From Paraburkholderia humisilvae (GTDB taxonomy: Bacteria; Pseudomonadota; Gammaproteobacteria; Burkholderiales; Burkholderiaceae), in contig NZ_CADIKH010000032.1 of the NCBI RefSeq assembly GCF_902859855.1, positions 1 to 64,000 of the forward strand: DNA of 64,000 nt, given 5' to 3'. Of the stretch, positions 42,015 through 52,362 are shown in pieces; the first letter of the stretch is position 1, and every line of letters starts with the position of its first letter. The position numbers were made by a program, and so were the translations under genes. The notes under the pieces are model-generated. The model had not been told where the DNA came from, did no database searches, and worked only from the letters and a program-made list of their open reading frames with translations.

Positions 42015-45000
42015 CGCGCTCTCCTGCGAGCGGCGCTTCGTCTTCGTCCTCGTCATGCGCCCGCTTGCGGCTCAGCCATCTACGCGCAACGACATAGAAC
42101 AGCGGTGTGAAGAAAATGCCAAACAGCGTGGCGGTGAGCATGCTGCCCATGATCCCGGTGCCCACCGCCTGCCGCCCCGCCGCGCCCGCGCCTGTTGCGA
42201 GTACAAGCGGCAGCATGCCGAGCACGAAGGTCACGCTCGTCATCAGGATCGGCCGCAGGCGCTGGCGAGCGCCGTTCACGGCCGCGCTCACCGTATCGCT
42301 ACCCGCGGCCTCTTCCTTGATCGCGAATTCGACGATCAGGATGGCGTTCTTCGCGGCGAGGCCGATAATCGTCACGAGGCCGATATTGAAGTAGACATCG
42401 GCGGAGAAGCCGCGGGCCATCGTCAGCAGAACCGCGCCCAGCACGCCCAGCGGAATGATCAGCAAAACCGCAACGGGTATCGCCCAACTCTCGTAAAGCG
42501 CGGCAAGCAGCAGAAAAACCACCACGAAGGAAAGCACCAGCAACGCCCCGATCTGCCCGGCTGCCTGCTGCTCCTCGAAGGCCGTGCCCGTCCATTCATA
42601 AGTCAGGCTGCCGGAAAGGACGTTGCCCGCGATGCGTTCCATTTCCGCGAGCGCCGCGCCGCTCGAGCGGCCTGGCGCTGCCTGCCCGGAGATCGTAGCC
42701 GCCGGAAATCCGTTGTAGCGCTCGACCTGCTGCGGGCCGGAAGTCCAGTGCACGGTCGAGAACGCCGAAAACGGCACCATCTCGCCGACGTTGTTGCGCA
42801 GCCGGATCACACCGATGTCCTCGGGGCGCATGCGCTGATCGGCATCGGCCTGCATCAGCACGCGCAGCACGTTCCCCTCGTAGATGAAATCGTTCACGTA
42901 GTTCGAGCCGAACGCTAGCGCGAGCGCGCTGTTCACCTGTCCGATCTGCAGCCCCAGCGCGCGCGCCTTCACGCGATCGATATCGACATACAGCTGCGGC
43001 GCAGCCGGCAAGCCCTCAGGACGCACGCCCACCAGCAACGGACTGCGCGACGCTTCCGCAAGGATGCGTCCGCTCGCCTGCTGCAACGCCGCGCCGCCCA
43101 CGCCGCTGCGGTCCAGTATCTTCATCGTGAAGCCGCTCGCATTGCCGAGCGACGGAATCGCCGGCGGATTGAGCGCGAACACGAGCGCCTGGGGGATATT
43201 CCGCAGTGCCGCGTTCGCGCGCGCGACCAATGCCTCCGCGGAATTCGAAGCGCCCGGCCGCTGCGCCCACGGCTTCAGATCGACGAACGACATCGCGGCC
43301 GACTGCCCCTGACCGAAAAAGCTGAACCCCGTGATCGATGCGATATTGCGCACCTGGGGCTGCTGCCGGAGAAAGGCCTCGGCCTGATCGACGACCTGTT
43401 GCGTGCGTTGCGACGTCGCGCCGGGCGCCGCGGTATACGCGACGAAGAAATATCCCTGGTCTTCGTTCGGAATGAAACCGCGCGGCAAACGGTTGAAGAA
43501 CAGTCCGGTCGCGATGCAGACGACCAGAAATAGGACCAGCCATCGTACCGGCGTGCGCAGCATGACCTGCACGGCCCGCACATAGCGCTCCGTTGCGAAC
43601 TCCATCCCCCGGTTGAACGCGTCGAAAATGCGCTGCAGCGTGCGGGCCGGCCAACGCGCGACGGTGCGCTTTCCCGCGCCACTATCCTTCTTCGCCTTGA
43701 TGCCCAGTAACGTCGCCGACATCGCCACGCCCAGCGTCAGCGCGAGCACCGTGGAGAGAAAGATCGAGATGGTCAGCGTGACCGAGAACTGCCGATAGAT
43801 CGCGCCCGTCGAACCAGGAAAGAAGGCCATCGGAACGAACACGGCAACGAGTACCAGCGTGCTCGCGATAATCGCCCCCGCGATCTGCCCGATCGCCTTC
43901 ACGGTCGCGCGACGGGCGCTGAGGCCCTCGTTCTGGATCACGCTCTCGACACTTTCCACCACCACGATCGCATCGTCGTTCAGTATGCCGATCGCGACCA
44001 CCATGCCGAACAACGACAGCAGATTGATTGAGAGTCCGAACAAATAGATGCCGACACAGGTGCCGACCAGGGCAATCGGCACAACCAGCGTGGGAATCAG
44101 CGTCGCCTGCCACTTCTGAAGAAACAGGAACACGACGACCGTGACCAGCAGCAGCGCTTCGACCATGGTACGCAGCACGCCATGCAGCGAGGTCGTGATA
44201 AACGGCGTCGTATCGAACGGCACGACCCATACCACGCCCTTCGGAAAGGTCGGCTGCAATTGCGCGAGACGCTCGCGCACGGCGTTTGCAACGGCCAGCG
44301 CATTGGCCCCGCTAGCGAGCTGAATGGCAATCCCTGCGGAGTCCTTGCCGTTCACACGAAAGCGGAAGCCATAGCTGTCGTTGCCCAGCTCGACCCGCGC
44401 GACGTCGCCCAGGCGCACCGTGGAACCGTCCGGGTTCGAGCGCACGATGATCTCGCGGAACTGCTCGGGCGTTGAAAAGCGGCCCCGTGTGACGATCTGC
44501 GCGTTGAGCTCGGCACCCGGCGCAATCGGCTGTTCGCCCAGTCCCCCGCCCGCAGTCTGGCTGTTCTGTTCCTGGATGGCCGCCATCACTTCGTTAGCCG
44601 AGAGGCCGAAACTGCCAAGCTTTTCCGGATCGATCCAGATGCGCATCGCGTACGACGATCCGAACAGCTGCGCGTCACCCACGCCGGGAATGCGGCGCAG
44701 TTCGTTGATGATGTTGTTCGCGGCAAAGTTGCCGAGTTCGACGTCCGCGATCGAACCGTCGACCGATTGCAACGCGATGAGCATCAGAAACCCCGACGAG
44801 GCTTTCGTGACCCGCACGCCCACCTGCCGGACCTCGAGCGGCAGCCGCGGCTCGACGCGGCCCACCCGATCCTGAACCTGCGAGAGCGCGACATCGAGGT
44901 CGGTGCCGGGCTTGAGCGTGACGGTGATCTGCGCGGTGCCGTTCGAGCGGCTCGTTGACGACATGTAGAGAAAATTCTCGACGCCGTTCATCTCGTCCTC

Positions 45001-45195
45001 GATGACCGACGTGACCGTGCGGTCCAGCGTCTGCGCGTCCGCGCCGCTGTAGACCGCCGATATCGTCAGCGACGGCGGCGCGACCTCGGGGTACTGCTCG
45101 ATCGGCAGCAGCATCAGCGCGATCGCGCCAAACAGCGTGATGAAGAGCGCGACCACCCACGCGAATACCGGCCTGTAGACGAAGAATTGCTTCAT
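42007..45195 (-). CDS. RND multidrug efflux permease, AcrB/MexB (HAE1) type (pump 1)
   Basis: 1062 residues, full length for HAE1. FVYRPVFAWVVALFITLFGA is helix 1. Helix 4 contains VVAIGILNDDAIVVVESVES: the proton-relay pair is present as DD, although the usual V-x-x-x-A before it reads G-I-L-N. A porter motif is seen in ALMQADADQRMRPEDIGVIR. The C-terminal charged tail (RKRAHDEDEDEAPLAGERDA) is acidic. It exports amphiphilic drugs through the periplasm with the adaptor and NodT protein beside it. 11 bp after the adaptor gene. Confidence 0.93.
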   Translation of the reverse strand: MKQFFVYRPVFAWVVALFITLFGAIALMLLPIEQYPEVAPPSLTISAVYSGADAQTLDRTVTSVIEDEMNGVENFLYMSSTSRSNGTAQITVTLKPGTDLDVALSQVQDRVGRVEPRLPLEVRQVGVRVTKASSGFLMLIALQSVDGSIADVELGNFAANNIINELRRIPGVGDAQLFGSSYAMRIWIDPEKLGSFGLSANEVMAAIQEQNSQTAGGGLGEQPIAPGAELNAQIVTRGRFSTPEQFREIIVRSNPDGSTVRLGDVARVELGNDSYGFRFRVNGKDSAGIAIQLASGANALAVANAVRERLAQLQPTFPKGVVWVVPFDTTPFITTSLHGVLRTMVEALLLVTVVVFLFLQKWQATLIPTLVVPIALVGTCVGIYLFGLSINLLSLFGMVVAIGILNDDAIVVVESVESVIQNEGLSARRATVKAIGQIAGAIIASTLVLVAVFVPMAFFPGSTGAIYRQFSVTLTISIFLSTVLALTLGVAMSATLLGIKAKKDSGAGKRTVARWPARTLQRIFDAFNRGMEFATERYVRAVQVMLRTPVRWLVLFLVVCIATGLFFNRLPRGFIPNEDQGYFFVAYTAAPGATSQRTQQVVDQAEAFLRQQPQVRNIASITGFSFFGQGQSAAMSFVDLKPWAQRPGASNSAEALVARANAALRNIPQALVFALNPPAIPSLGNASGFTMKILDRSGVGGAALQQASGRILAEASRSPLLVGVRPEGLPAAPQLYVDIDRVKARALGLQIGQVNSALALAFGSNYVNDFIYEGNVLRVLMQADADQRMRPEDIGVIRLRNNVGEMVPFSAFSTVHWTSGPQQVERYNGFPAATISGQAAPGRSSGAALAEMERIAGNVLSGSLTYEWTGTAFEEQQAAGQIGALLVLSFVVVFLLLAALYESWAIPVAVLLIIPLGVLGAVLLTMARGFSADVYFNIGLVTIIGLAAKNAILIVEFAIKEEAAGSDTVSAAVNGARQRLRPILMTSVTFVLGMLPLVLATGAGAAGRQAVGTGIMGSMLTATLFGIFFTPLFYVVARRWLSRKRAHDEDEDEAPLAGERDA

Positions 45196-45206
45196 GAGCG
45201 TGCCGC

Positions 45207-46367
45207 TCAGGAGTGACCGGCGGGAACGGGATGGGCGTCCACACGCTGCCCCGGCTGGACTTTCTGCCAGCCATCGACGATGACGCGCTCACCGGGTTCC
45301 AGGCCGTCCTTGACGACCCATTGCCCCGCTTGCTGCGGGCCCAGTACGACATTGCGGCGGACCACGGTGCCATCGTCGGCGACGATCGAGAGGCTGGTCG
45401 CATTGTTGTCGAACTGCACAGCGCGCGCGGGCACGACGAGGCCGTTCGGTATCGTGCCGATCACGATCCGGCCGCGCACGAACTGCCCCGGCAGCAGCAC
45501 GCGCGACGCATTGTCAAAGCGCGCGCGCAGGATCTGCGTACCGGTGGAGGGTTCGACGACAAGATCGGTGAAGTCGAGCACGCCCGGTTCTTTGTATTCG
45601 TCCCCGTTCGCAAGCGTAAGCCATACCTGCGCGCGGTCCGCGGCGCTCGCCGCGATGGCACCCGACTTGATCTGCCTGCGCAGTTCCAGCAATGACAGGT
45701 TCGATTGCGTAAAGACGGCGTTCACCGGCGTCAACTGATTGATCTGCGTCAGCAAGGTCGCGCCGCCTGCGCTGACCAGCGCGCCCTCGGTGACGAGCGC
45801 GCGCCCCACGCGCCCCGCGATGGGCGCGCGGACCGTGCAGCGGTCAAGCCTCAAACGGGCCAACGTGACGGCGGCGCGCGCGTCTGCGACGTTTGCCTGG
45901 GCCTGCTGCAGGGCCGCCACTGCCGCCTCGTATTCCTGCGCGCTGACCACCTGGCGGGCCACCAGCGGCTTGAATCGCGCGACTTCGGAAGCTGCATTGC
46001 CCTGCACCGCCTGCGCGCGATCGAGCGCCGCCTGCGCTTGCTGCAGCGCAGCTTCGTAGTCACGGGAATCGATCTGAAAGAGCGGCGCGCCGGCACGTAC
46101 GTCGGTGCCCTCTTCATAGAGGCGCCGCTCGACGATGCCGTCCACGCGTGCGCGGACCTCCGCCGACCGAATCGCTTCAATTCGCCCGGGCAGTTCGACC
46201 ACCCTTGGAATCGATTGCACCGCAACCGTTTCGACCAGCACGCTCGGCGGTGGCGGCGCGGCGGTGCCCGGCGCTTGCCGGTCGTGGCATCCGACGCCTG
46301 TCAGCAACAACGACATCGCGACGACGAGCAAGCAGGGACGATAGTGTCTGAGTTCGCAGTTTGACAC
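45207..46367 (-). CDS. RND periplasmic adaptor (membrane fusion protein), pump 1
   Basis: About 386 residues. Lipoprotein signal VVAMSLLLTGVGC then HDRQAPG; barrel-sandwich halves around GRIEAIRSAEVRARVDGIVE and RCTVRAPIAGRVGRALV; a coiled-coil hairpin between them (ALQQAQAALDRAQAVQGN; VVSAQEYEAAVAALQQAQAN); and the beta-barrel and membrane-proximal domains after it. A GTG start at 46367 is preferred because GGAG lies 6 nt upstream; a GTG at 46379 is the alternative. First gene of the pump 1 operon; no dedicated regulator is adjacent. Confidence 0.88.
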   Translation of the reverse strand: MSNCELRHYRPCLLVVAMSLLLTGVGCHDRQAPGTAAPPPPSVLVETVAVQSIPRVVELPGRIEAIRSAEVRARVDGIVERRLYEEGTDVRAGAPLFQIDSRDYEAALQQAQAALDRAQAVQGNAASEVARFKPLVARQVVSAQEYEAAVAALQQAQANVADARAAVTLARLRLDRCTVRAPIAGRVGRALVTEGALVSAGGATLLTQINQLTPVNAVFTQSNLSLLELRRQIKSGAIAASAADRAQVWLTLANGDEYKEPGVLDFTDLVVEPSTGTQILRARFDNASRVLLPGQFVRGRIVIGTIPNGLVVPARAVQFDNNATSLSIVADDGTVVRRNVVLGPQQAGQWVVKDGLEPGERVIVDGWQKVQPGQRVDAHPVPAGHS

Positions 46368-46778
46368 TTGAAGCTCCACTGAGGTGGCGCGTCACGCGTG
46401 AGACTGATCGGCGCATTGCGATATCCACTCAAACTTTGATGGCGTTCCTTCGGGGCGTGCGGTCCCGACTGGAAGCGCGCTCAATGCGTTTTCCTTTAAC
46501 GCCTCCGGTGACCAAGCCGGTAACGTTTACAACGATCCACCGCGAATGACTAGACGCTTTCGCAGATCGGTGGATCGAAAACTTCTTGAAGTTGGGATTC
46601 TATTTAATACTATTGATTGACAATGCACACGCTTAAATTTCTTTATCTTGAGTGATTCCCTATCTATGGGAAGCCTGTTTGCCTGGTCGGCCAACATGGC
46701 TTGCAGGCCGTTCCAGCGCCGAAGGAACCACAGCTGATGAGCGACATCAATCGTCGTCTTACCTCGGGAGATTGGATT
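46368..46778. other. Intergenic region between RND pump 1 and the RcnB-like gene
   Basis: About 410 bp; the divergent promoters of the RND operon and the RcnB-like gene must lie here. AT-rich around 46600-46650. No gene recognised; a 163-codon frame on the reverse strand has no support. Confidence 0.4.
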
Positions 46779-47099
46779 ATGAAAAGCCAACGTATTCTTT
46801 CCGTCATCGCAGCGCTCCTCGTCGGTGTCACGTCCGCGGCGCTCGCGCAAGGCAACGACGAACAAAGCCAGGGCATGGGCCGCCAGCAGGTCATGCCAAC
46901 CATCCCGCATCGCGACTGGCACAAAGGTCAGCAGGTGCCGCGGGAATACCGGGATCACAATTTTATGTTGGATAACTGGAAGGACCATAAGCTGACCGCT
47001 CCCCCGCGTGGCCAGCAATGGCTCGGCGTCAACGGCGACTATGTGCTCGTCAACCGGAACAACTGGAAAGTGGTCAAGGTCGTTGGAGCGACCGACTAA
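46779..47099 (+). CDS. RcnB family periplasmic protein
   Basis: A 106-residue secreted protein: signal peptide KSQRILSVIAALLVGVTSAA cleaved near ALAQG, then the RcnB pattern HRDWHKGQQVPREYRDHNF, LDNWKDHKLTAPPRGQQWLG and VNGDYVLVNRNNWKVVKVV. RcnB in E. coli is linked to nickel/cobalt efflux; most homologues are uncharacterised. GGGAG lies 8 nt before the ATG. The stop codon TAA coincides with the target site of the IS element that follows immediately. Confidence 0.88.
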   Translation: MKSQRILSVIAALLVGVTSAALAQGNDEQSQGMGRQQVMPTIPHRDWHKGQQVPREYRDHNFMLDNWKDHKLTAPPRGQQWLGVNGDYVLVNRNNWKVVKVVGATD

Positions 47100-47767
47100 G
47101 AAGCTTTAACAAAATGACATTTGGGGCTGTTTGCTTGCGAAGGACGCTGTTAACCTGATCGTCGTTTCGACGACGAAAAGGGACATGGCCAAACCAATAC
47201 TGGACGCGAACTGTAGGCACTGATCGAACCGTTGCTGGTGCCGCCTGCGCGACTGGCAAGCCGCCCGCGTGTGGGACCGGCTGCACGAGTTCTGCTTGCG
47301 CACCTGCGTGCAGCCGACCAGATCGACTGGTCCCAAGTTTTCGTCGATTCCTCTTCAATTCGTGCGGTGGGCGCGGGTCAAAAACGGGACCCAATCCCAC
47401 CGGCCGCGCGCGACCTGGTTCAAAGCACCATCTCATCACCGAAGCGCGGAGCATCCCGCTCGCGGTGATCCTGACGGGCGCGAATCGCCATGACGTCACC
47501 CAGTTACACGCCCTGGTCGACGCCATCCCGCCCATCGGCGGCAAGCGCGGCCGGCATCGCCACTGAAATCGCCCGACGTGGCCAGCCTCACAGCTGCGGG
47601 CTGGGTAAAACCCGCTGGGTCGTCGAGCGAACCATCTCGTGGCTTCACAACTTTCGACGACTGCGCATCCGCTTCGAACGTCTCGCGTTCATCCATGAGG
47701 CCTGCATGAAAATCGCCTGCTGCATCATCTGCTGGCGAACACTGAAGAATTCATTTTGTAGCGCTTC
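47100..47767 (+). mobile_element. Decayed IS5-family element with terminal inverted repeats
   Basis: Left end GAAGCTTTAACAAAATGA (47100-47117) and right end TCATTTTGTAGCGCTTC (47751-47767) are inverted repeats. Flanks are CTAA on the left and TTAA on the right, in keeping with the YTAR-type target duplication of IS5 elements. The transposase is broken: MAKPILD is followed by a frameshift and a TAG in place of the usual Trp codon, an internal deletion joins the start to DRLHEFCLRT, and the C-terminal part GKTRWVVERTISWLHNFRRL is in a different frame. About 670 bp remain of an element of about 830 bp. It cannot transpose on its own. Confidence 0.85.
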
Positions 47768-47988
47768 TTAAAGGCCGTGCGGCGTCAGGTCACCGCCCGA
47801 TCTCATGTCGGCTTCGAGAGGAATATCTGACAGTGCGTGTGCGCTCCCCTACGACGTCGGTGAACTACTCCGGCAGTGCTGAGCATCCGATCACACGTCC
47901 ACGTAAATTTAAGAGTTTTCATATTTCGCATTATTTCGCCCTGGTTGACAGTTTGCGCTGCCGCAAGACAAACAATCAAAGGAGCGAA

Positions 47989-49897
47989 ATGACACACCGG
48001 AAACCCTATGGCGGTTTGGCAGGCATGGCGGTTCGCCTGCTGGCCGCATTCATGCTGCTATTCGTAGCGTTCGCCGCAAAGGCTGAATCGTTAGACGAGT
48101 TTGTCGCGTATTGTCATACGCTCTTTGCAAAGGCAGGGGCCGTACCGGGCGCACCGTTGTGCCTCCGGAACGCCGCCAACGGCGGCATCTACGGCATGGG
48201 TTCCCTATGCGTGCGGCGGGTCGATATTACAGTCGTATTGTGGCGGCAACGCGCAAGCATCGGAACCGGAACAGAGCTGTCCGGTGGCCGACCCGGTTTA
48301 TCCGGGCAGTGGCGCGGTCACGCTTACCAAGACGGATTTTGTCAGTGGCGATGACATTCCCCTGCTGTTCACACGGACCTACCGATCGAAGTCAATGGGC
48401 AGTTCCGCGATCGCGATAGGTGCGGCGTGGGTACATAACTGGCAGCGCAGCGTGGACCTTGCAAGCGCGAATAGTGGTGGTTCATCAAAGATCATCGCTT
48501 TTCGTGAGAACGGCGAGCCCGTCACGTTCAACGGGTCGGCCGGCACCTGGCGCACAACGGCGTTCACGGGGCTCTCACTTGTGCAGAGCGGTTCAGGCTG
48601 GACGCTGACCGACCTCTTCACCGAGATCACCGAGACCTATTCCGCACAAGGTGTTTTGCTGTCGGAACGCACGGGGACCGGTTTCACGCGAACGCTCGCG
48701 TATGACGGTGCGGGCCGGCTCACGGCGATCACGCAGCACAGTGACGATGCGCTCGCGAAGTTCGATCTGGTACTGCGCTTCGACTATGACGACAAGGGCC
48801 GGCTTGCGCGATTGACCGACCCGACAGGTGGTCTGACGCAGTACGGCTATGACGCTAACAGCAATCTCGTTTCTGTCAGTTAGCCTGACGGCTATACCAG
48901 GCGGTATGTCTATGAAGATGCACGATTCAAGAATGCGATAACCGGCGAGTTTGACGAAACCGGTTCACGCATTGCGACCTGGAGTTATGACAGTGAGGGG
49001 CGCGCGACGGCGGTCAGTCATCCGGACACGACCCGCAATGTGCAGTTCGCCTATGGCAATGGCACAACGGATGTCATTGACAGTCGCCAGACCACACGGC
49101 TCAGCTTTTCGTCGATTGGCGGCATGCTGCGACCGACCGGAAGCAGTTCGTCGACCGCTACCACGGCGTCGGTCTGGGACGCTTCAGGGAATCTGCTCAA
49201 GGACACCACCGCGAGCGACGGCACGCGCGAGTACAGCTATGACGGAACGGGGCGTCCTGTCCGAGTCGTCATAAAGGGGCCTTCCGCGACACGTGTCATC
49301 TCGATGCGCTACGTCGATGCGGACGGTGTGCGTCCAGCGATGATCGCGTCGCCGGGCAAGTTGCGCGCGTTCGTGTACGACGCGAACGGCAATCTGAGTG
49401 GCTACAGCGAACGCAACACGACCGATCCGACCGGAGAGCATGGCTTCGACGCATTGTGGGACGGCCAGCAGCAACGGACCACTGGCGTTGCATATGACTC
49501 GCTCAACCGGGTATCCCGGGCGAGGGTCTATGTCAACGGAGCGTTGACCGAAGACTGGTTTTACTTCTACGACCACATCGGGAATCTTAATACCGCACAG
49601 AACAATGTCTCGCGATGGATGTTCGGCAATCAGGACCGGGATGCATCCCATCGTGTTACGTGGCAGTCAGGCAACTATCGCAGCACGCGCATGGTGTACG
49701 ACGCGAGGGGGCGCCTTGCGCAGTTCACTTATGACGAACAGGCTAGCCCTTCGACTGGCGGCCTGGCCCGTGCGCTGACCGTGAACTATGGATATTCGCC
49801 CGACGGCGAAGTTGCGACCCGTACCGGCACTGTCACGAAGAATGGCGGAGCTCCGTCGTCAATCAGCAGCGACGAGAAAGAGAATACTGGAGGGTAA
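47989..49897 (+). pseudogene. RHS-repeat (YD-repeat) protein, disrupted
   Basis: The ATG at 47989 (GGAG upstream) opens a signal peptide (MAVRLLAAFMLLFVAFAAKA). Near 48200 the frame shifts and continues as PGSGAVTLTKTDFVSGDDIP and LLFTRTYRSK, the DUF6531 entry of Rhs proteins. YD repeats follow (LAYDGAGRLTAITQHSD; YDDKGRLARLTDPTGG). An in-frame TAG at 48881-48883 interrupts, after which repeats continue in the same frame (YDGTGRPVRV; YDANGNLSGYSERNTTD; YDARGRLAQFTYDEQ) to 49897. There a further shift may restore YWRVTTSDRLSR. The core cage is incomplete and no C-terminal toxin or immunity gene follows. It is a decayed secreted or cell-wall-associated Rhs protein. Confidence 0.85.
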
Positions 49898-50108
49898 CGA
49901 CAAGCGACCGCCTGAGTCGGCGTAAATCGCCTTGATGCATCTTGTTGACTGCGCTGGCGGGGACTTCATCCCGCCAGGCACTCAGACTAAGCGGTTGCCA
50001 GAATCGGTTGCCAGGACCGCCCGTTCCGCGCCTTGATCGTGATGACGAGGCAACACGGATGGGCCTGGCCTTAATGCAGGAAAAAACAATACGAGGCCGG
50101 CGAGTCTG

Positions 50109-51632
50109 TTAGCTCGCGTGAGGCATCGCAAACTCAGCCCCTTTGTCTTCGCTGTCCGGCCAACGCTGCATCACGCTCTTGTAGTGCGTGTAAAACCGCA
50201 CCGCTTCCTCTCCGTGCGCGTGGTGATCGCCGAACAGAGATCGCTTCCATCCTCCAAACGAATGCCACGCCGCCGGCACGGGACTCGGCACATTGATGCC
50301 CACCATGCCCGCCTGAATCTGCCGCGTAAACGTGCGCGCCGTGCCGCCGTCCGCAGTGAAAAGCGACACACAGTTGCCCAGTTCGTGCGCGTTGACGAGT
50401 GCGATCGCGCTTGCCAGATCCGGTACGCGAACCACCGACAGCACCGGCCCGAAAATCTCTTCACGGTAGATGCTCATATCGGGCTTCACGTCGTCAAAGA
50501 GCGAGCCGCCGAGGAAGAAGCCCTCTTCATGGCCGCGCACCGCATGGCCGCGACCATCGACGACGAGCCTCGCGCCCGCCGCGACCCCGGCTTCGATATA
50601 ACCGGTCACCTTGGCTCGATGCGCGGCGCTGATGAGCGGTCCCATGTCCAGATCGGGCTCCATTCCGCCACCGATCCTGAGCGAACGCACGCGCGGCATT
50701 AGCCGTTCTATCAAATCATCAGCGATGCGCCCCACCGCCACCGCGACCGAGGTCGCCATGCAGCGCTCGCCGGCCGAGCCGTACGCCGAGTTGATCAGCG
50801 CATCGACAGCCTGATTGAGATTCGCGTCGGGCATGACCACCAGATGGTTCTTCGCACTGCCCAATGCCTGCACGCGCTTGCCGCGTTTCGCGCTTTCTCT
50901 ATAGATGTATTCCGCGACCGGCGTCGAACCGACCACCGATATCGCGGCCACATCGGGGTGATCGATCAATGCATCGACGGTGCTCTTGTCGCCGTGCACG
51001 ACATTGAAAACTCCTTTGGGAAAACCTGCTTCGATGAACAGTTCGGCAAGCCGGATCGAAGCCGACGGCGTGCGCTCCGAGGGCTTGAGTATGAACGTGT
51101 TGCCGGTTGCGGCCGCCATCACGAACATCCAGCACGGCACCACCATCGGGAAGTTGAAAGGCGTCACGCCCGCGGCAACGCCGAGCGGCTGACGCAGATT
51201 CCAGCTGTCCATGCCACCGCTCGTCTGATCGGTGAAATCGGTCTTGAGCAGGTTCGGAATACCGCATGCGAATTCGACGATCTCGATGCCGCGCACCACC
51301 TCGCCCTTCGCGTCCGAAAACAGTTTTCCGTGATCACGGGTAATCAGTTCCGCGAGTTCGTCCGAATGCGCCTCGAGCAGTTCCTTGAACTTGAACATCA
51401 AACGCGCTCGCTTGAGCGGCGGGGTCTCGCTCCACGTCGCAAACGCGGTTTTTGCGGCGGCAACAGCAACGCCGACTTCGCTTGTGTTCGCGACCGGCAC
51501 ACGGGCCGTGACCTGGCCTTGCGCAGGGTCGAATACGTCGTTGAACCGGCCGCTCGTGCCCGCGGCATGTTGACCGTCGATGAAATGACTCAGCTCGCGC
51601 ACGCGCGCGGCGCCGTGATTTGCTTCGTTCAT
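50109..51632 (-). CDS. mmsA: CoA-acylating methylmalonate-semialdehyde dehydrogenase
   Basis: 507 residues, full length. ALDH fold with VTPFNFPMVVPCWMFVMAAA and NTFILKPSERTP (NAD site), FNVVHGDKSTVDALIDHPDV, and the nucleophile Cys in AYGSAGERCMATSVAVAVG. The ERCMA motif and the PLISAAHRAKVTGYIEAGVA region are characteristic of MmsA/IolA rather than general ALDHs. It turns methylmalonate or malonate semialdehyde into propionyl- or acetyl-CoA in valine and inositol breakdown. The ATG at 51632 has GAGGAGG 5 nt upstream. No mmsB or valine genes are beside it, so it stands alone here. Confidence 0.9.
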   Translation of the reverse strand: MNEANHGAARVRELSHFIDGQHAAGTSGRFNDVFDPAQGQVTARVPVANTSEVGVAVAAAKTAFATWSETPPLKRARLMFKFKELLEAHSDELAELITRDHGKLFSDAKGEVVRGIEIVEFACGIPNLLKTDFTDQTSGGMDSWNLRQPLGVAAGVTPFNFPMVVPCWMFVMAAATGNTFILKPSERTPSASIRLAELFIEAGFPKGVFNVVHGDKSTVDALIDHPDVAAISVVGSTPVAEYIYRESAKRGKRVQALGSAKNHLVVMPDANLNQAVDALINSAYGSAGERCMATSVAVAVGRIADDLIERLMPRVRSLRIGGGMEPDLDMGPLISAAHRAKVTGYIEAGVAAGARLVVDGRGHAVRGHEEGFFLGGSLFDDVKPDMSIYREEIFGPVLSVVRVPDLASAIALVNAHELGNCVSLFTADGGTARTFTRQIQAGMVGINVPSPVPAAWHSFGGWKRSLFGDHHAHGEEAVRFYTHYKSVMQRWPDSEDKGAEFAMPHAS

Positions 51633-51933
51633 ACATTCCTCCTCGAGGAAAGGCGGGCGCTGCCGCAGTGCCGTCCGTCGCCGACCGCGCGACGCATCGT
51701 CAAGCGAGCGTGCGCAACGCCCACTTGATGGCGAGCGCGACGTGACTGGCCACGCGTCGGTCCTCTTCAGGTAGTCCATGAGGACCCGCGCCAGATTAAG
51801 GAAAACTGCCCTGCGGATCGTGAATCCTGTCACCGCTTACGAGAACCAGTTTAGGTTTTATGGTTCTGCACTGAGCCTCTAGCTGCGGCGGTTCGGGGAC
51901 ATCTCGTGCATATTTCTGGCCACCAGGCCGCTT

Positions 51934-52329
51934 TCATCGCCCGACGTCAGTGATCGGCTGAACCCATTGCTTCCGCCAATCGGGTGCATCAAACGAATCT
52001 GAAAAGTACTGCGTCTCGTGAACGACCTTGCCGTTGCGAAACTCCATGATGCTCACCACGCGTGTCGGTCGTCCTTGATAGGCAATCGTGTATTCCGTCA
52101 CCCACAGATTGCCTTCTCCTTGAATTCGCCTGACATCAAAACCGGATGGCTTATCCGGATGATGACCCCGCAATGCCTGCAAGTTGCTTCGTCCGAGGAT
52201 TCGTTCACCTGATTGAGGGTAATCACAGATGGCATCGTCATCGTAGATGTCGTGCTCCGCGTCGAGATCGCCGGTTGCCGATGCATGCCAGTGTGCGCTC
52301 AGGGCTTCACGGATTGTTTCGTCTTGCAT
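51934..52329 (-). CDS. SnoaL-like (NTF2-fold) protein
   Basis: 131 residues. IREALSAHWHASATGDLDAE opens a cone-shaped NTF2 fold; YDDDAICDYPQSGERILGRS, VTEYTIAYQGRPTRVVSIME and FRNGKVVHETQYFSDSFDAP follow, matching the SnoaL/polyketide-cyclase-like and lumazine-binding-like families. Function unknown; such proteins may be isomerases or ligand carriers. GGAGG lies 6 nt before the ATG. It is 33 bp downstream of an aldo-keto reductase, probably one operon. Confidence 0.85.
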   Translation of the reverse strand: MQDETIREALSAHWHASATGDLDAEHDIYDDDAICDYPQSGERILGRSNLQALRGHHPDKPSGFDVRRIQGEGNLWVTEYTIAYQGRPTRVVSIMEFRNGKVVHETQYFSDSFDAPDWRKQWVQPITDVGR

Positions 52330-52362
52330 CGGTTACCTCCGGATAAGACCCACGTTTGAATG

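Noticed and set aside
46527..47018. 163-codon reverse frame across the RcnB-like gene
   Set aside because: It is a shadow of the RcnB-like gene, which has a signal peptide, ribosome site and family motifs.
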